In this document: piece after piece, positions 34,365 to 42,462 of the stretch
How the letters are laid out: every line of letters begins with the position of its first letter
Numbering within the stretch: position 1 is the stretch's first letter
Assembly: GCF_006547145.1 (NCBI RefSeq)
Contig: NZ_CP041244.1
Location: 9,464,393 to 9,528,392, forward strand
Direction: 5' to 3'
Origin: Actinomadura sp. WMMA1423
GTDB taxonomy: Bacteria > Actinomycetota > Actinomycetes > Streptosporangiales > Streptosporangiaceae
Length of the DNA stretch: 64,000 nt
Notes under the pieces: model-generated
Database searches by the model: none
The model's input: the letters and a program-made list of their open reading frames with translations, nothing else
What the model was told of the DNA's origin: nothing
Program-made: the position numbers and the translations under genes

Positions 34365-35177
34365 TCACGCCTCCGGCAGCACCCGGTCGATGAAGGCGGT
34401 GACGTCGGCGAGGACCTCGTCGCGGTTGGTCTCGTTGAAGACCTCGTGGCGGGCGCCGGGGTAGAGGCGCTCGGTGAGGTCGTCCCCGCGGACCGCCTCG
34501 ATGCCGACGCGGGTGTCCCGCGGGCGTACGAGCTCGTCGGCGTCGCCGTGGACGTAGAAGGTGGGCAGCGCCCCCAGGGAGCCGTGCTCGTCGACGCGGC
34601 GGAGGGCGGTGTCGAGGGCCCGGACGGTGGGCTTCCTGAACGGCCCGTGCCAGATCAGCGGATCCTCGGTGTAGGCCTTCCCAACGGCCGGGTCGCGAGA
34701 GAGCGTGGCGGTGTCGATCGGCTCGTCCGGCATCTCGTCGAGGGGCAGCAGTTGCTCCACGACGTGCCAGCGGCCGAGGACCGGGCCGGACAGCACCAGC
34801 GCGGCGAGGACGCCGCCGTGGAGCTGGGCGTACCGGGTGGCGATCAGGCCGCCCATGGAGTGGCCGATCATGACGACGGGCAGCCCCGGGTGGTCGCCGC
34901 GGGCCGCCTCCACGACCGTGTGCAGGTCGGCGACGAGGTCCTCGAAGTCCTCGACCAGCACGCGCTCGCCGGCCGAGCGGCCGTGGCCCAGGTGGTCCGG
35001 GCCGCAGACGACGGCCCCGTGCCGCACCAGGACGGCCGCGACGTGGTCGTAGCGCCCGAGGTGCTCGCCGTAGCCGTGCACGAGCACCGCGACGTAGCGC
35101 GGCTCGCCGTCCGCCCAGATCCGGGCCGTGACCGCCCCCCGCGTGCCCGCGAACTCCCACTCCCGCGCCGTCGCCAC
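34365..35177 (-). CDS. Alpha/beta hydrolase, monoacylglycerol-lipase-like
   Basis: A 270-residue serine hydrolase. VLVHGYGEHLGRYDHVA and the nucleophile elbow GHSMGG, with Asp in VHGDADELV and His in GARHEVFNE, match monoacylglycerol lipases. GTG 35177 is preferred because GGAGG lies five bases upstream; GTG 35189 is an alternative. No signal peptide is seen. The substrate is probably a lipid ester. The 200 bases downstream (34161-34364) hold only promoter-like sequence for the neighbouring gene. Confidence 0.85.
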   Translation of the reverse strand: MATAREWEFAGTRGAVTARIWADGEPRYVAVLVHGYGEHLGRYDHVAAVLVRHGAVVCGPDHLGHGRSAGERVLVEDFEDLVADLHTVVEAARGDHPGLPVVMIGHSMGGLIATRYAQLHGGVLAALVLSGPVLGRWHVVEQLLPLDEMPDEPIDTATLSRDPAVGKAYTEDPLIWHGPFRKPTVRALDTALRRVDEHGSLGALPTFYVHGDADELVRPRDTRVGIEAVRGDDLTERLYPGARHEVFNETNRDEVLADVTAFIDRVLPEA

Positions 35178-35284
35178 CGCGCCCTCCACAGATCATCGGC
35201 GGAAGGCCACCGTCTCCCGCGTGGATCAGTTCGTCAACCACCGGAATAGGCTGGGGAGCCAGACCGCGACAGGAAGGGGTGCCC

Positions 35285-36274
35285 GTGCTGGTCGACACCT
35301 TCGGCCGTACCGCGACGGACCTGCGGGTCTCCCTCACCGACCGCTGCAACCTGCGGTGCTCGTACTGCATGCCGCCCGAGGGGCTGGACTGGCTGCCCAA
35401 GCCGGAACTGCTCACCGACGACGAGGTGGCCCGGCTGGTCGGCCTCGCCGTGCGCGACCTCGGCGTGACGGAGGTCCGCTACACCGGCGGCGAGCCGCTG
35501 CTGCGGCGCGGCCTCCCGGAGATCGTGCGGCGGACGGCGGAGCAGGCGCCGCGCCCCCAGATCTCGCTGACCACCAACGGGATCGGGCTCGACCGGCTGG
35601 CCGCGCCGCTGGCCGAGGCCGGGCTCGACCGCGTGAACGTCTCCCTCGACACCCTCGACCGCGACACGTTCCGGCGCCTCGCGCACCGCGACCGGCTGGG
35701 GGACGTGCTGGCGGGGCTGGCGGCCGCGCGGCGCGCGGGGCTCGCCCCCGTCAAGATCAACGCCGTGCTGATGCGCGGGATCAACGACCACGAGGCCGTC
35801 CCGCTGCTGCGGTACTGCCTGGAGCACGGCTACCGGCTGCGGTTCATCGAGCAGATGCCGCTGGACGCCCAGCATGGCTGGACCCGCGAGAACATGATCA
35901 CCGCGGACGAGATCCTGGACCGGCTGTCGGCCAAGTTCGACCTCGCGCCCGACAGCGGGCACGAGCGCGGCAGCGCCCCCGCCGAGTCGTTCCTCGTCGG
36001 CGGCGGCCCTGAGACCGTCGGCGTGATCGGCTCGGTGACCCGGCCGTTCTGCGGCGCCTGCGACCGGGTGCGGCTCACCGCCGACGGACAGGTCCGCAAC
36101 TGCCTGTTCGCCACCGAGGAGTCCAACCTGCGCGACGCGATGCGCGCCGGAGCCGCCGACGCCGAGCTGGCCGACCGCTGGCGCGCGGCGGTGCGGGCCA
36201 AGCGCGCCGGGCACGGCATCGACGACCCGTCGTTCCTCCAGCCCGCCCGCCCCATGTCGGCGATCGGCGGCTGA
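35285..36274 (+). CDS. moaA: GTP 3',8-cyclase MoaA
   Basis: A 329-residue radical SAM enzyme for the first step of molybdenum cofactor synthesis. The first cluster is CNLRCSYC (C21, C25, C28), and the second comes from CGACDRVR and a Cys 13 residues on (VRNC). The protein ends in the conserved Gly-Gly (AIGG) needed for catalysis. GTG 35285 is chosen because AGGAAGG is seven bases upstream; GTG 35279 would be too close. mobA follows after four bases. Confidence 0.95.
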   Translation: MLVDTFGRTATDLRVSLTDRCNLRCSYCMPPEGLDWLPKPELLTDDEVARLVGLAVRDLGVTEVRYTGGEPLLRRGLPEIVRRTAEQAPRPQISLTTNGIGLDRLAAPLAEAGLDRVNVSLDTLDRDTFRRLAHRDRLGDVLAGLAAARRAGLAPVKINAVLMRGINDHEAVPLLRYCLEHGYRLRFIEQMPLDAQHGWTRENMITADEILDRLSAKFDLAPDSGHERGSAPAESFLVGGGPETVGVIGSVTRPFCGACDRVRLTADGQVRNCLFATEESNLRDAMRAGAADAELADRWRAAVRAKRAGHGIDDPSFLQPARPMSAIGG

Positions 36275-36278
36275 GCCG

Positions 36279-36845
36279 GTGGGCGCCGGCGCGTCGTTCG
36301 ACGCCGTGCTGCTCGCGGGCGGGCGCGCGCGGCGGTTCGGCGCCGACAAGCCCGCCGCCCCCGCGGGGGGACGCCCGCTGGTCGAATGGGCGGCGGCCGC
36401 CGCGTCCGGGGCGTCCCGGCTCGTCGTGGTGGGGCCGCGCCGCGACGTCCTGCCGGACGCCGTCGTCGTCCGCGAGGACCCGCCGGGCGCCGGGCCGGTG
36501 CCCGCGCTGCGCGCCGGGCTCGCCGAGGTCCGCGCGCCCGTCCTGGCGCTGCTGGCCGCCGACCTGCCGTTCCTGCGCCCCGCCCACGTCGCCGCGCTGC
36601 TCGAGGCGATGGGGGAGCGGGACGGGGCCGTCCTGGTGGACGAGGACGGCCGCGAGCAGTGGCTCGCCGGGTGCTGGCGCGCGGGCGCCCTGCGGACGGC
36701 GCTGGCCGCCTACGAGGGCGCCTCCCTGCGCGGGTTCCTCGGCCCCCTGGATCCGGTGCCGGTGAGGCTGCCGGCCGGCGTCCGTCCGGCGTGGTTCGAC
36801 TGCGACACCCCCGAGCAGCTGGCCGCGGCCGAGCGACTGCTTTGA
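36279..36845 (+). CDS. mobA: Molybdenum cofactor guanylyltransferase (MobA-like)
   Basis: A 188-residue nucleotidyltransferase. LLAGGRARRFGADKP is the GTP-binding signature and LAADLPFL the metal-binding Asp motif. It attaches GMP to molybdopterin to make the bis-MGD cofactor used by formate dehydrogenase and nitrate reductase. GTG 36279 is four bases after the moaA stop. Together with fdhD at 20.5 kb it suggests that the cell makes a bis-MGD formate dehydrogenase. Confidence 0.88.
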   Translation: MGAGASFDAVLLAGGRARRFGADKPAAPAGGRPLVEWAAAAASGASRLVVVGPRRDVLPDAVVVREDPPGAGPVPALRAGLAEVRAPVLALLAADLPFLRPAHVAALLEAMGERDGAVLVDEDGREQWLAGCWRAGALRTALAAYEGASLRGFLGPLDPVPVRLPAGVRPAWFDCDTPEQLAAAERLL

Positions 36846-36894
36846 TCGTGCGAGAGTGGGCAGACCACCGGCACCACGCTCGAAGGGGGAAACC

Positions 36895-37203
36895 ATGTCC
36901 GTCCTCGAGGACTGGATCAACGCGGCCTGCCTCGAACTGGGCCTGGAGCGCGGCGAGGTCGACCAGGGCCTGGTGCTCGACCTGGCCCGCGACGTCGCCC
37001 ACAACGTCGCGCGGCCCGGCGCGCCGGTGACGGCCTACCTGCTCGGCCTCGCGGTCGGCCGCGGCGTGCCCGCGCGCGACGCCGCCGCCCGGCTGACGGA
37101 GATGGCCGAGGGCTGGCCGGCCGAGGCGCCCGAGCAGGCCGGGGTCCCCGAGCAGGGCGGGGCTCCCGAGCAGGGCGGCGCGCCGGTCCTCGACGAGGCC
37201 TAA
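36895..37203 (+). CDS. DUF6457-type small protein
   Basis: A 102-residue soluble protein. The N-terminal half (VLEDWINAACLELGLE) matches small proteins usually found beside molybdenum cofactor genes in actinomycetes. The C-terminal 25 residues are an imperfect repeat of PEQGGAP, probably disordered. ATG 36895 follows AAGGGGG. It likely belongs to the moaA-mobA operon. Its stop TAA interleaves with that of the convergent gene (37200-37203). Confidence 0.75.
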   Translation: MSVLEDWINAACLELGLERGEVDQGLVLDLARDVAHNVARPGAPVTAYLLGLAVGRGVPARDAAARLTEMAEGWPAEAPEQAGVPEQGGAPEQGGAPVLDEA

Positions 37204-37442
37204 CCGCGCCCGGCGGGCTCGTCGCGGTCGGCGACCGGCACCACGTCCTTCAGGAAGTCGCGGCGGGACAGGAACGCCGACAGGCTCTCGCGGTGCTCGT
37301 CGCAGGCGAGCCAGACCTTCCGCCGGTCCGGCGTGTGGATCTTCGGGTTGTTCCACCGCAGCGCCCACACCGCGTCCGCCCGGCAGCCCTTGGCGGAGCA
37401 CTGGAGTTCTTCGGGGCCGGTCCCCGAGTCGGAATCGCTCAT
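37200..37442 (-). CDS. Small zinc-ribbon-like protein of unknown function
   Basis: An 80-residue protein. CSAKGC and CDEH provide four possible zinc ligands, with WALRWNNPKIHTP between them. Similar small actinobacterial proteins exist, sometimes labelled acetone carboxylase without clear basis. Function unknown. Confidence 0.7.
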   Translation of the reverse strand: MSDSDSGTGPEELQCSAKGCRADAVWALRWNNPKIHTPDRRKVWLACDEHRESLSAFLSRRDFLKDVVPVADRDEPAGRG

Positions 37443-37695
37443 CAGGGGAATCTATTGCATTGCTGTGTTCAGCAGTGCTCTGCTCCGGACCCGAAGGCAC
37501 CGTCCCACACCGACCTCAACCACCGCCGCAACCACGCAACAACCTCAATGGTCGCGATCGCGTCCGAAGGCAGGTTCGAGCGAAGCGAGAACCTGATCGC
37601 GAAGCGAGCCGCAAGGCGAGACGGAGCGATGCCAGCGATCGCCCGCCTTTGTCGACGATGGAGGGCCCTCCGGGCCCGAAGGAGGAGCAAAGGCA
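37443..37695. other. Intergenic leader of the DHA2 exporter with repeats
   Basis: There is no gene here. TGCTG-tgtt-CAGCA, a small palindrome, lies near 37460 in a low-GC patch suited to a divergent promoter. CAGGTTC/GAACCTG (37571-37595) forms a stem around GAGCGAAGCGA, and variants of GCGAAGCGAG recur two to three times to 37620. A GGGCCC-rich hairpin and the flanking pair CCTTTG/CAAAGG surround the ribosome site. The leader could fold to control translation. Confidence 0.45.
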
Positions 37696-39141
37696 ATGAC
37701 AAGGCGGTGGCAGGCGCTCTCGGTTTGCCTTGTCGCGGCGTTCATGACGCTGCTGGACGTCAGCATCGTCAACGTGGCGCTGCCGTCGATCCGGTCGGGC
37801 CTGCACGCGTCGGACGCGCAGCTCCAGTGGATCCTGTCCGGGTACGCGCTGACGTTCGGGCTCGTCCTCGTCCCGGCCGGGCGGCTCGGCGACGCCCGCA
37901 GCCGCCGGGCGGTGTTCATGTTCGGGCTCGCGCTGTTCACGGCGGCGAGCGCGGGGGCGGGCATCGCCCCGACGATCCTGTTCCTCGTCCTCGCCCGGCT
38001 CGTGCAGGGCGTCGCGGGCGGCATCCTCAACCCGCAGGTCGCCGGGCTCATCCAGCAGCTGTTCCGGGGCCCCGAGCGGGGACGGGCGTTCGGGGCGCTC
38101 GGCGCCGTCATCGGGATCGCCACCGCCGTCGGGCCGCTGCTCGGCGGCGGGCTGATCGCGATCGCCGGTCCGGCGGAGGGCTGGCGGTGGGTGTTCTACG
38201 TCAACATCCCGGTCGGCGTCGTGGCGCTGTTCCTGGCGTGGCGGCTGCTGCCCGCCCCGGTCTACGGGGAGCGGCAGGGCCTGGACCCCCTCGGCGTGCT
38301 GCTGCTGGGCGCGGGCGTCCTGTGCGTGCTGCTGCCGCTCGTCCAGGAGCAGCAGTGGCGCGGCGACCTCAAGTGGCTGCTCGTCCTGGCGGGCGCCGTG
38401 CTGCTGGCGGCCTTCGCCGCCTGGGAGCGCCGGGCCCGGGCGCCGATGGTCGACCTCGCGCTGTTCCGGCTCCGCTCCTACTCGCTGGGGTCGGCGATCG
38501 CGCTGCTGTACTTCGCCGGATTCACCGCGGTCTTCTTCATCTTCACGCTCTACCTCCAGGCGGGCCTCGGTCTCAGCGCGCTGGAGGCGGGCCTGGCGAT
38601 CACGCCGTTCGCGCTCGGCTCCGCGGTCGGGTCCACCCTCGGCGGCCGCGCCGTCTCGCGGTACGGCCGCCAACTCGTCGCCGGAGGCCTGTGCCTGGTG
38701 CTGGCCGGGCTCGGCGCGGCGTGGCTCGCGGTGGAGCTGAAGCCCGGCGCGGGCGTCGCCTGGGCCACCGCGGCGCCGCTGCTGCTGGCCGGGCTGGGCA
38801 GCGGCCTGGTGATCTCGCCGAACCAGACGATCACCCTGTCGGAGGTGGACTACACCGAGGGCGGCAGCGCGGCCGGCGTCCTGCAGACCGGCCAGCGGGT
38901 CGGCACCGCGATGGGGGTCGCCGCCGTCGGGTCGGTGTTCTTCGCCACGATCGCCGGGACGCGCGGGGACTGGGCCGCCGCGTTCCGGCACGGGCTGATC
39001 GTCGTCCTCGGGTTCGTGCTGGCGGCGCTGGCGGCGGCCCTGGCCGACCTGGCCGCCGGCCGCCGGGGCTCAGCGCCGCCGGAGGAGGGCGCGCAGGCCC
39101 AGGCCGAGGGCCGCCGCGGTGCCGGCGGCGGCCGCGGCTAG
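37696..39141 (+). CDS. MFS drug exporter, DHA2 (EmrB/QacA) family
   Basis: A 481-residue transporter with 14 helices. It begins with the family's typical LDVSIVNVALPSI; QWILSGYALTFGLVLVPAGRLGD contains motif A, and QGVAGGILNPQ lies in helix 4-5. It exports drugs or small lipids by proton exchange. ATG 37696 lies just after GGAGGAG. The last 24 codons overlap the 3' end of the convergent monooxygenase gene by 72 bases, which is unusual. Confidence 0.9.
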   Translation: MTRRWQALSVCLVAAFMTLLDVSIVNVALPSIRSGLHASDAQLQWILSGYALTFGLVLVPAGRLGDARSRRAVFMFGLALFTAASAGAGIAPTILFLVLARLVQGVAGGILNPQVAGLIQQLFRGPERGRAFGALGAVIGIATAVGPLLGGGLIAIAGPAEGWRWVFYVNIPVGVVALFLAWRLLPAPVYGERQGLDPLGVLLLGAGVLCVLLPLVQEQQWRGDLKWLLVLAGAVLLAAFAAWERRARAPMVDLALFRLRSYSLGSAIALLYFAGFTAVFFIFTLYLQAGLGLSALEAGLAITPFALGSAVGSTLGGRAVSRYGRQLVAGGLCLVLAGLGAAWLAVELKPGAGVAWATAAPLLLAGLGSGLVISPNQTITLSEVDYTEGGSAAGVLQTGQRVGTAMGVAAVGSVFFATIAGTRGDWAAAFRHGLIVVLGFVLAALAAALADLAAGRRGSAPPEEGAQAQAEGRRGAGGGRG

Positions 39142-40380
39142 CACCCGGTTCTGCCGCCTGATCCGCGCCGGGATCCGCGCGTACGGCACCGTCGAGAACG
39201 ACACCAGCTCGTAGCGGGAGACATAGCGCCCGGCCAGGCGCCGCTCCAGCGCGTGGACCGCCGCCTGCTTCGCCCGGTACACCGGGGACGACACCCGGTC
39301 GCGCATCTCGATGAAGTTGTCCAGCGCCATCTCGGCGATCGCGTCGGTGTTGGCCTTGCGCCGCTCCTGGTAGAGCGACAGCGCGCGGGCCCAGTCGCCG
39401 CCGGTCTCGGTGAGGCACCGGTCGATCTCGATGCAGTCCTCGAACGCGCAGTTGGCGCCCTGCCCGAAGAACGGCACGATCGCGTGCGCGGCGTCGCCCA
39501 GCAGCGCCACCAGGGCGCCCTTGCCGTACCGCGTCCACGGCCAGCAGCGGACGGTCACCAGCGACCCCACCGGGTTGCGCTCGTAGTCGCCGGCGAGGTC
39601 CGGCATCAGGCCCGCGACGTCGGGGTAGTGCCGCTCGAAGTAGGCGGTGACCTCCTCCGGGGTGTCGAGGGCGGCGAAGTCCGCCTTGGGCCAGAACAGC
39701 GTGCAGGTGAACGAGCGGTCCAGGTTCGGCAGCGCGATCATCATCGAGGTGCCGCGCGGCCAGATGTGCAGCGCGTCGGGGTCGAGCGCGAACCCGCCGT
39801 CCCTCGGCGGGACGGTCAGCTCCTTGTACCCGTGCTCCAGGAAGTCGGCGTCCTCGTCCAGGCGCAGCGACCGGCGGACGGCGCTGTACGCGCCGTCCCC
39901 GGCCAGGACGATGCCGGCGGGCTCGGGGGCGGCGCCCTCCAGCAGGACGGCTCCGGCCTCGACGTCCACTCCGGTGACGCGCTGGGAGAACCGCAGCGTG
40001 ACGCCCGGGGTGCCCTCGGCGGTGTCCAGGAGCGACCGGTTCAGCTCGGCGCGGCTGATGGAGTTGATGGCGCGCTCGCCGTCGGCGCTGTAGGGCTGGA
40101 AGTTCGGCGCGCCCGCGAGCGGATGCACCATCCGGCCGTGCATGGGCAGCGCCTGCTTGAGGGACTGGTCGCGCAGCCCCACCTGCTCCAGCGCCGCCAG
40201 GCCGCGCGCGGAGATCGCCAGGTTGATCGAGCGCCCCCGCTCGGCGCCCGCCACGCGCGGATCGGGGCGCCGCTCGTACACCGTCACCGCGATGCCGCGC
40301 CGGCCGAGCAGCACCGCGAGCAGGCAGCCCGCGAGGCCCGCGCCGACGACCGCGACCCGCTCCCCGGCCTCAGCCGCCAT
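39070..40380 (-). CDS. kmo: Kynurenine 3-monooxygenase
   Basis: A 436-residue FAD monooxygenase. FAD motifs are VAVVGAGLAGCLLAV and LLGDAAHAIVPFFGQGANCAFED; RGRSINLAIS and YKELTVPP are specific to kynurenine monooxygenase. The C terminus has a hydrophobic helix (VLAAAAAGTAAALGLGL) with a basic end, like the membrane anchor of the eukaryotic enzyme. Its start overlaps the upstream dioxygenase gene by 11 bases. It converts kynurenine to 3-hydroxykynurenine. Confidence 0.93.
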   Translation of the reverse strand: MAAEAGERVAVVGAGLAGCLLAVLLGRRGIAVTVYERRPDPRVAGAERGRSINLAISARGLAALEQVGLRDQSLKQALPMHGRMVHPLAGAPNFQPYSADGERAINSISRAELNRSLLDTAEGTPGVTLRFSQRVTGVDVEAGAVLLEGAAPEPAGIVLAGDGAYSAVRRSLRLDEDADFLEHGYKELTVPPRDGGFALDPDALHIWPRGTSMMIALPNLDRSFTCTLFWPKADFAALDTPEEVTAYFERHYPDVAGLMPDLAGDYERNPVGSLVTVRCWPWTRYGKGALVALLGDAAHAIVPFFGQGANCAFEDCIEIDRCLTETGGDWARALSLYQERRKANTDAIAEMALDNFIEMRDRVSSPVYRAKQAAVHALERRLAGRYVSRYELVSFSTVPYARIPARIRRQNRVLAAAAAGTAAALGLGLRALLRRR

Positions 40381-41170
40381 GGACGGGGACCTCCTCGGTC
40401 TGGGAGCGGACCTCCCACAGGTCGGGGAACGCGGGGGCGAACAGGGTGCTGCGCAGGTAGTCGGCGCCGGCCGACCCGCCCGTGCCGATCTTCGCGCCGA
40501 TCGTCCGCTCGACCATCTTCAGGTGCCGGTACCGCCACTCCTGGATGCCCTCGTCCACGTCGACGAGCGCCTCGCAGACCTCGGCGGCGGGGCCCGTCTC
40601 GTCCGCGTAGACGGCGAGCAGGGCCTTCTGCACGCCGGGGTCCGGCTCCCACGGCCGGGAGAAGTCGCGCTCCAGGGCCCCCCGCGGGACGGCGTGGCCG
40701 CGGCCGGCGAGGTAGCGCAGCAGCGAGTCGAACACCGACGGGCGCGACACGGCCGCCTGGAGCCGCTCGTCGCCGCGCAGGTCCGAGGCGGGGAAGGAGC
40801 GCCGCCCGAGGACGGCCTCGATCTCGCGGAACTGCTCGCTCTGGAAGCCGCTGGAGTTGCCGAGCTCGTCGCGGAACGCGGCGAACTGCCGGGGCGTCAT
40901 CGTCTCCAGCACGTCCAGCTGCCCGACCACGGTCTTGAGGATCTTGGCTATGCGGCGGGCGGTGTGCAGCGCCCCGGCGCTGTTGCCCTCCTCCAGGCGG
41001 GCCTGGAGCAGCGCGGCCTCGTGCAGGATCTGCTTGAACCACAGCTCGTAGACCTGGTGGATGATCACGAAGAGCAGCTCGTCGTGCGCCCGGGTCTTCG
41101 GCTCCTGGCAGGACAGCAGGTCGTCGAGCCTCAGATAGCCGCCGTACGTCATCGTCGGCGAATCCGCCAT
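40370..41170 (-). CDS. kynA: Tryptophan 2,3-dioxygenase
   Basis: A 266-residue heme dioxygenase. MTYGGYLRLDDLLSCQ, DELLFVIIHQVYELWFKQ, SSGFQSEQFREIE and the C-terminal IGTGGSAGADYLRST are hallmark segments. It opens tryptophan to N-formylkynurenine. ATG 41170 has GGAGG four bases upstream. It forms an operon with the kynurenine monooxygenase; no formamidase or kynureninase is recognised nearby, so the pathway may feed an antibiotic or NAD precursor or be completed elsewhere. Confidence 0.94.
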   Translation of the reverse strand: MADSPTMTYGGYLRLDDLLSCQEPKTRAHDELLFVIIHQVYELWFKQILHEAALLQARLEEGNSAGALHTARRIAKILKTVVGQLDVLETMTPRQFAAFRDELGNSSGFQSEQFREIEAVLGRRSFPASDLRGDERLQAAVSRPSVFDSLLRYLAGRGHAVPRGALERDFSRPWEPDPGVQKALLAVYADETGPAAEVCEALVDVDEGIQEWRYRHLKMVERTIGAKIGTGGSAGADYLRSTLFAPAFPDLWEVRSQTEEVPVHGG

Positions 41171-41190
41171 CACGCCTCCTTGCGACACAA

Positions 41191-41203
41191 CGGATGTGAT
41201 CCG
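41191..41203. promoter_or_regulatory. Possible operator of the tryptophan operon
   Basis: CGGAT-GTG-ATCCG, a five-base inverted repeat, lies 21 bases before the dioxygenase start and in the divergent promoter shared with the hydrolase at 41308. Short, so tentative. Confidence 0.35.
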
Positions 41204-41307
41204 CAGCATATGGGATGGATCTGTACGACCAGGCGTTGGGTGGTCGTGCGGAGTCCATATCCCCCTACGATCAGAACCTGATTCGGTAGCGAGCCGGGAG
41301 GCGCCGG

Positions 41308-42411
41308 ATGGGTGAGATCGTCAGGGAGTTCGTGGGGCTGCCGTCACCGCTCGCGGGCAGGGCGGGCGCGGGCGGGCACCCGTGCCAGGGCGTCTACCAC
41401 CGGCCCGCCGGGGCCGCCCCGAAGACCGCGTTCATCGCGGCCCACTACAACGTGGACTTCTCCGAGCACTACCTCGCCGAGCACCTCGCGGCCCGCGGCC
41501 ACGGCTTCCTCGGCTGGAACACGCGCTTCCGGGGCAACGAGGCGTACTTCCTGCTCGACCACGCCCTCGCCGAGATCGGCACCGGGGTCCGCTGGCTCCG
41601 CGAGCGGGCGGGCGCCGAGCGCGTCGTCCTGCTCGGCAACTCCGGCGGCGGCTCGCTTATGGCCGCCTACCAGTCGCAGGCCGTCGAGCCCAACATCACG
41701 CCCGTCGCGGGGATGCGCCCCGTCCCTGCGATCGAGGACCTGCCCGCCGGGGACCTGTTCGTCGCGCTCGCCGCCCACGCCGGCCGCCCGGAGGTCCTCA
41801 CCGCCTGGATGGACCCGTCGGTCACCGACGAGACCGACCCGCTGTCGGTCGACCCGGCCCTCGACCCCTTCGACCCCCGCAACGGCCCCCCGTACGACGC
41901 GGAGTTCCAGGCCCGGTACCGCGCCGCCCAGCGCGCCCGCAACGAGCGCATCACCGACCGCGTCCTCGCCCGCCTGGACGCCCTGAAGGGCACCCGCGCC
42001 CGCGACACCCTGTTCACCGTCCACCGCACCTGGGCCGACCTGAGGATGATCGACCCCTCCATCGAGCCGTCGGACCGCCGGCCCAACCGCTGTTACCTCG
42101 GCGAGCCCGCCAAGGCGAACTACGGCGTGTTCGGCATCGGCTCGCTGTGCACGCTGCGCTCCTGGCTGTCGATGTGGAGCCTGCGCACCTCGCAGTGCGC
42201 CGCCGCCCCGCACCTCGCGCGCATCACCGCCCCGTCCCTGGTGGTGCACGCCACGGCGGACGAGGGCGTCTACGAAAGCGACGCCCGCGCGGTGTTCGAC
42301 GCCCTCGCCGCGCCGGACAGGACCCTCCACCGGATCAGGGACACCCACTACCTGCCGGACTCCCGGCCCGAGGCCGCCGACCTCGTCGACGCCTGGGTCC
42401 GCGAGCGCTGA
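41308..42411 (+). CDS. Alpha/beta-hydrolase fold protein
   Basis: A 367-residue protein with the nucleophile elbow LLGNSGGGSLM, a possible Asp in VVHATADEGVY and His in RDTHYLPDS. The N-terminal strand IAAHYNVDFSEHYLAEHLA replaces the usual HG motif. There is no signal peptide. ATG 41308 follows GGGAGG. Divergent from the tryptophan operon; it is not a typical kynurenine formamidase, although that role could be tested. The middle part (residues 130-230) is a helical cap. Confidence 0.75.
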   Translation: MGEIVREFVGLPSPLAGRAGAGGHPCQGVYHRPAGAAPKTAFIAAHYNVDFSEHYLAEHLAARGHGFLGWNTRFRGNEAYFLLDHALAEIGTGVRWLRERAGAERVVLLGNSGGGSLMAAYQSQAVEPNITPVAGMRPVPAIEDLPAGDLFVALAAHAGRPEVLTAWMDPSVTDETDPLSVDPALDPFDPRNGPPYDAEFQARYRAAQRARNERITDRVLARLDALKGTRARDTLFTVHRTWADLRMIDPSIEPSDRRPNRCYLGEPAKANYGVFGIGSLCTLRSWLSMWSLRTSQCAAAPHLARITAPSLVVHATADEGVYESDARAVFDALAAPDRTLHRIRDTHYLPDSRPEAADLVDAWVRER

Positions 42412-42413
42412 GG

Positions 42414-42462
42414 GGCCTCACCGCAGCGGCCTCACCACCGGCCTCACCACAGCGGCCTCACC
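42414..42462. repeat. Four copies of GGCCTCACC
   Basis: Copies begin at 42414, 42428, 42440 and 42454, spaced 14, 12 and 14 bases, between convergent stops. The last covers the stop of the alcohol dehydrogenase. No clear hairpin forms, so it looks like a small slippage-born repeat. Confidence 0.7.

Noticed and set aside
34227..35249. Frame with GGAGAG and ATG opposite the lipase-like gene
   Set aside because: Soon becomes antisense to a well-supported hydrolase; codon bias does not fit.
42414..42462. Tandem GGCCTCACC considered as the start of a CRISPR or terminator
   Set aside because: Units too short, spacers of 3-5 bases, and no hairpin.
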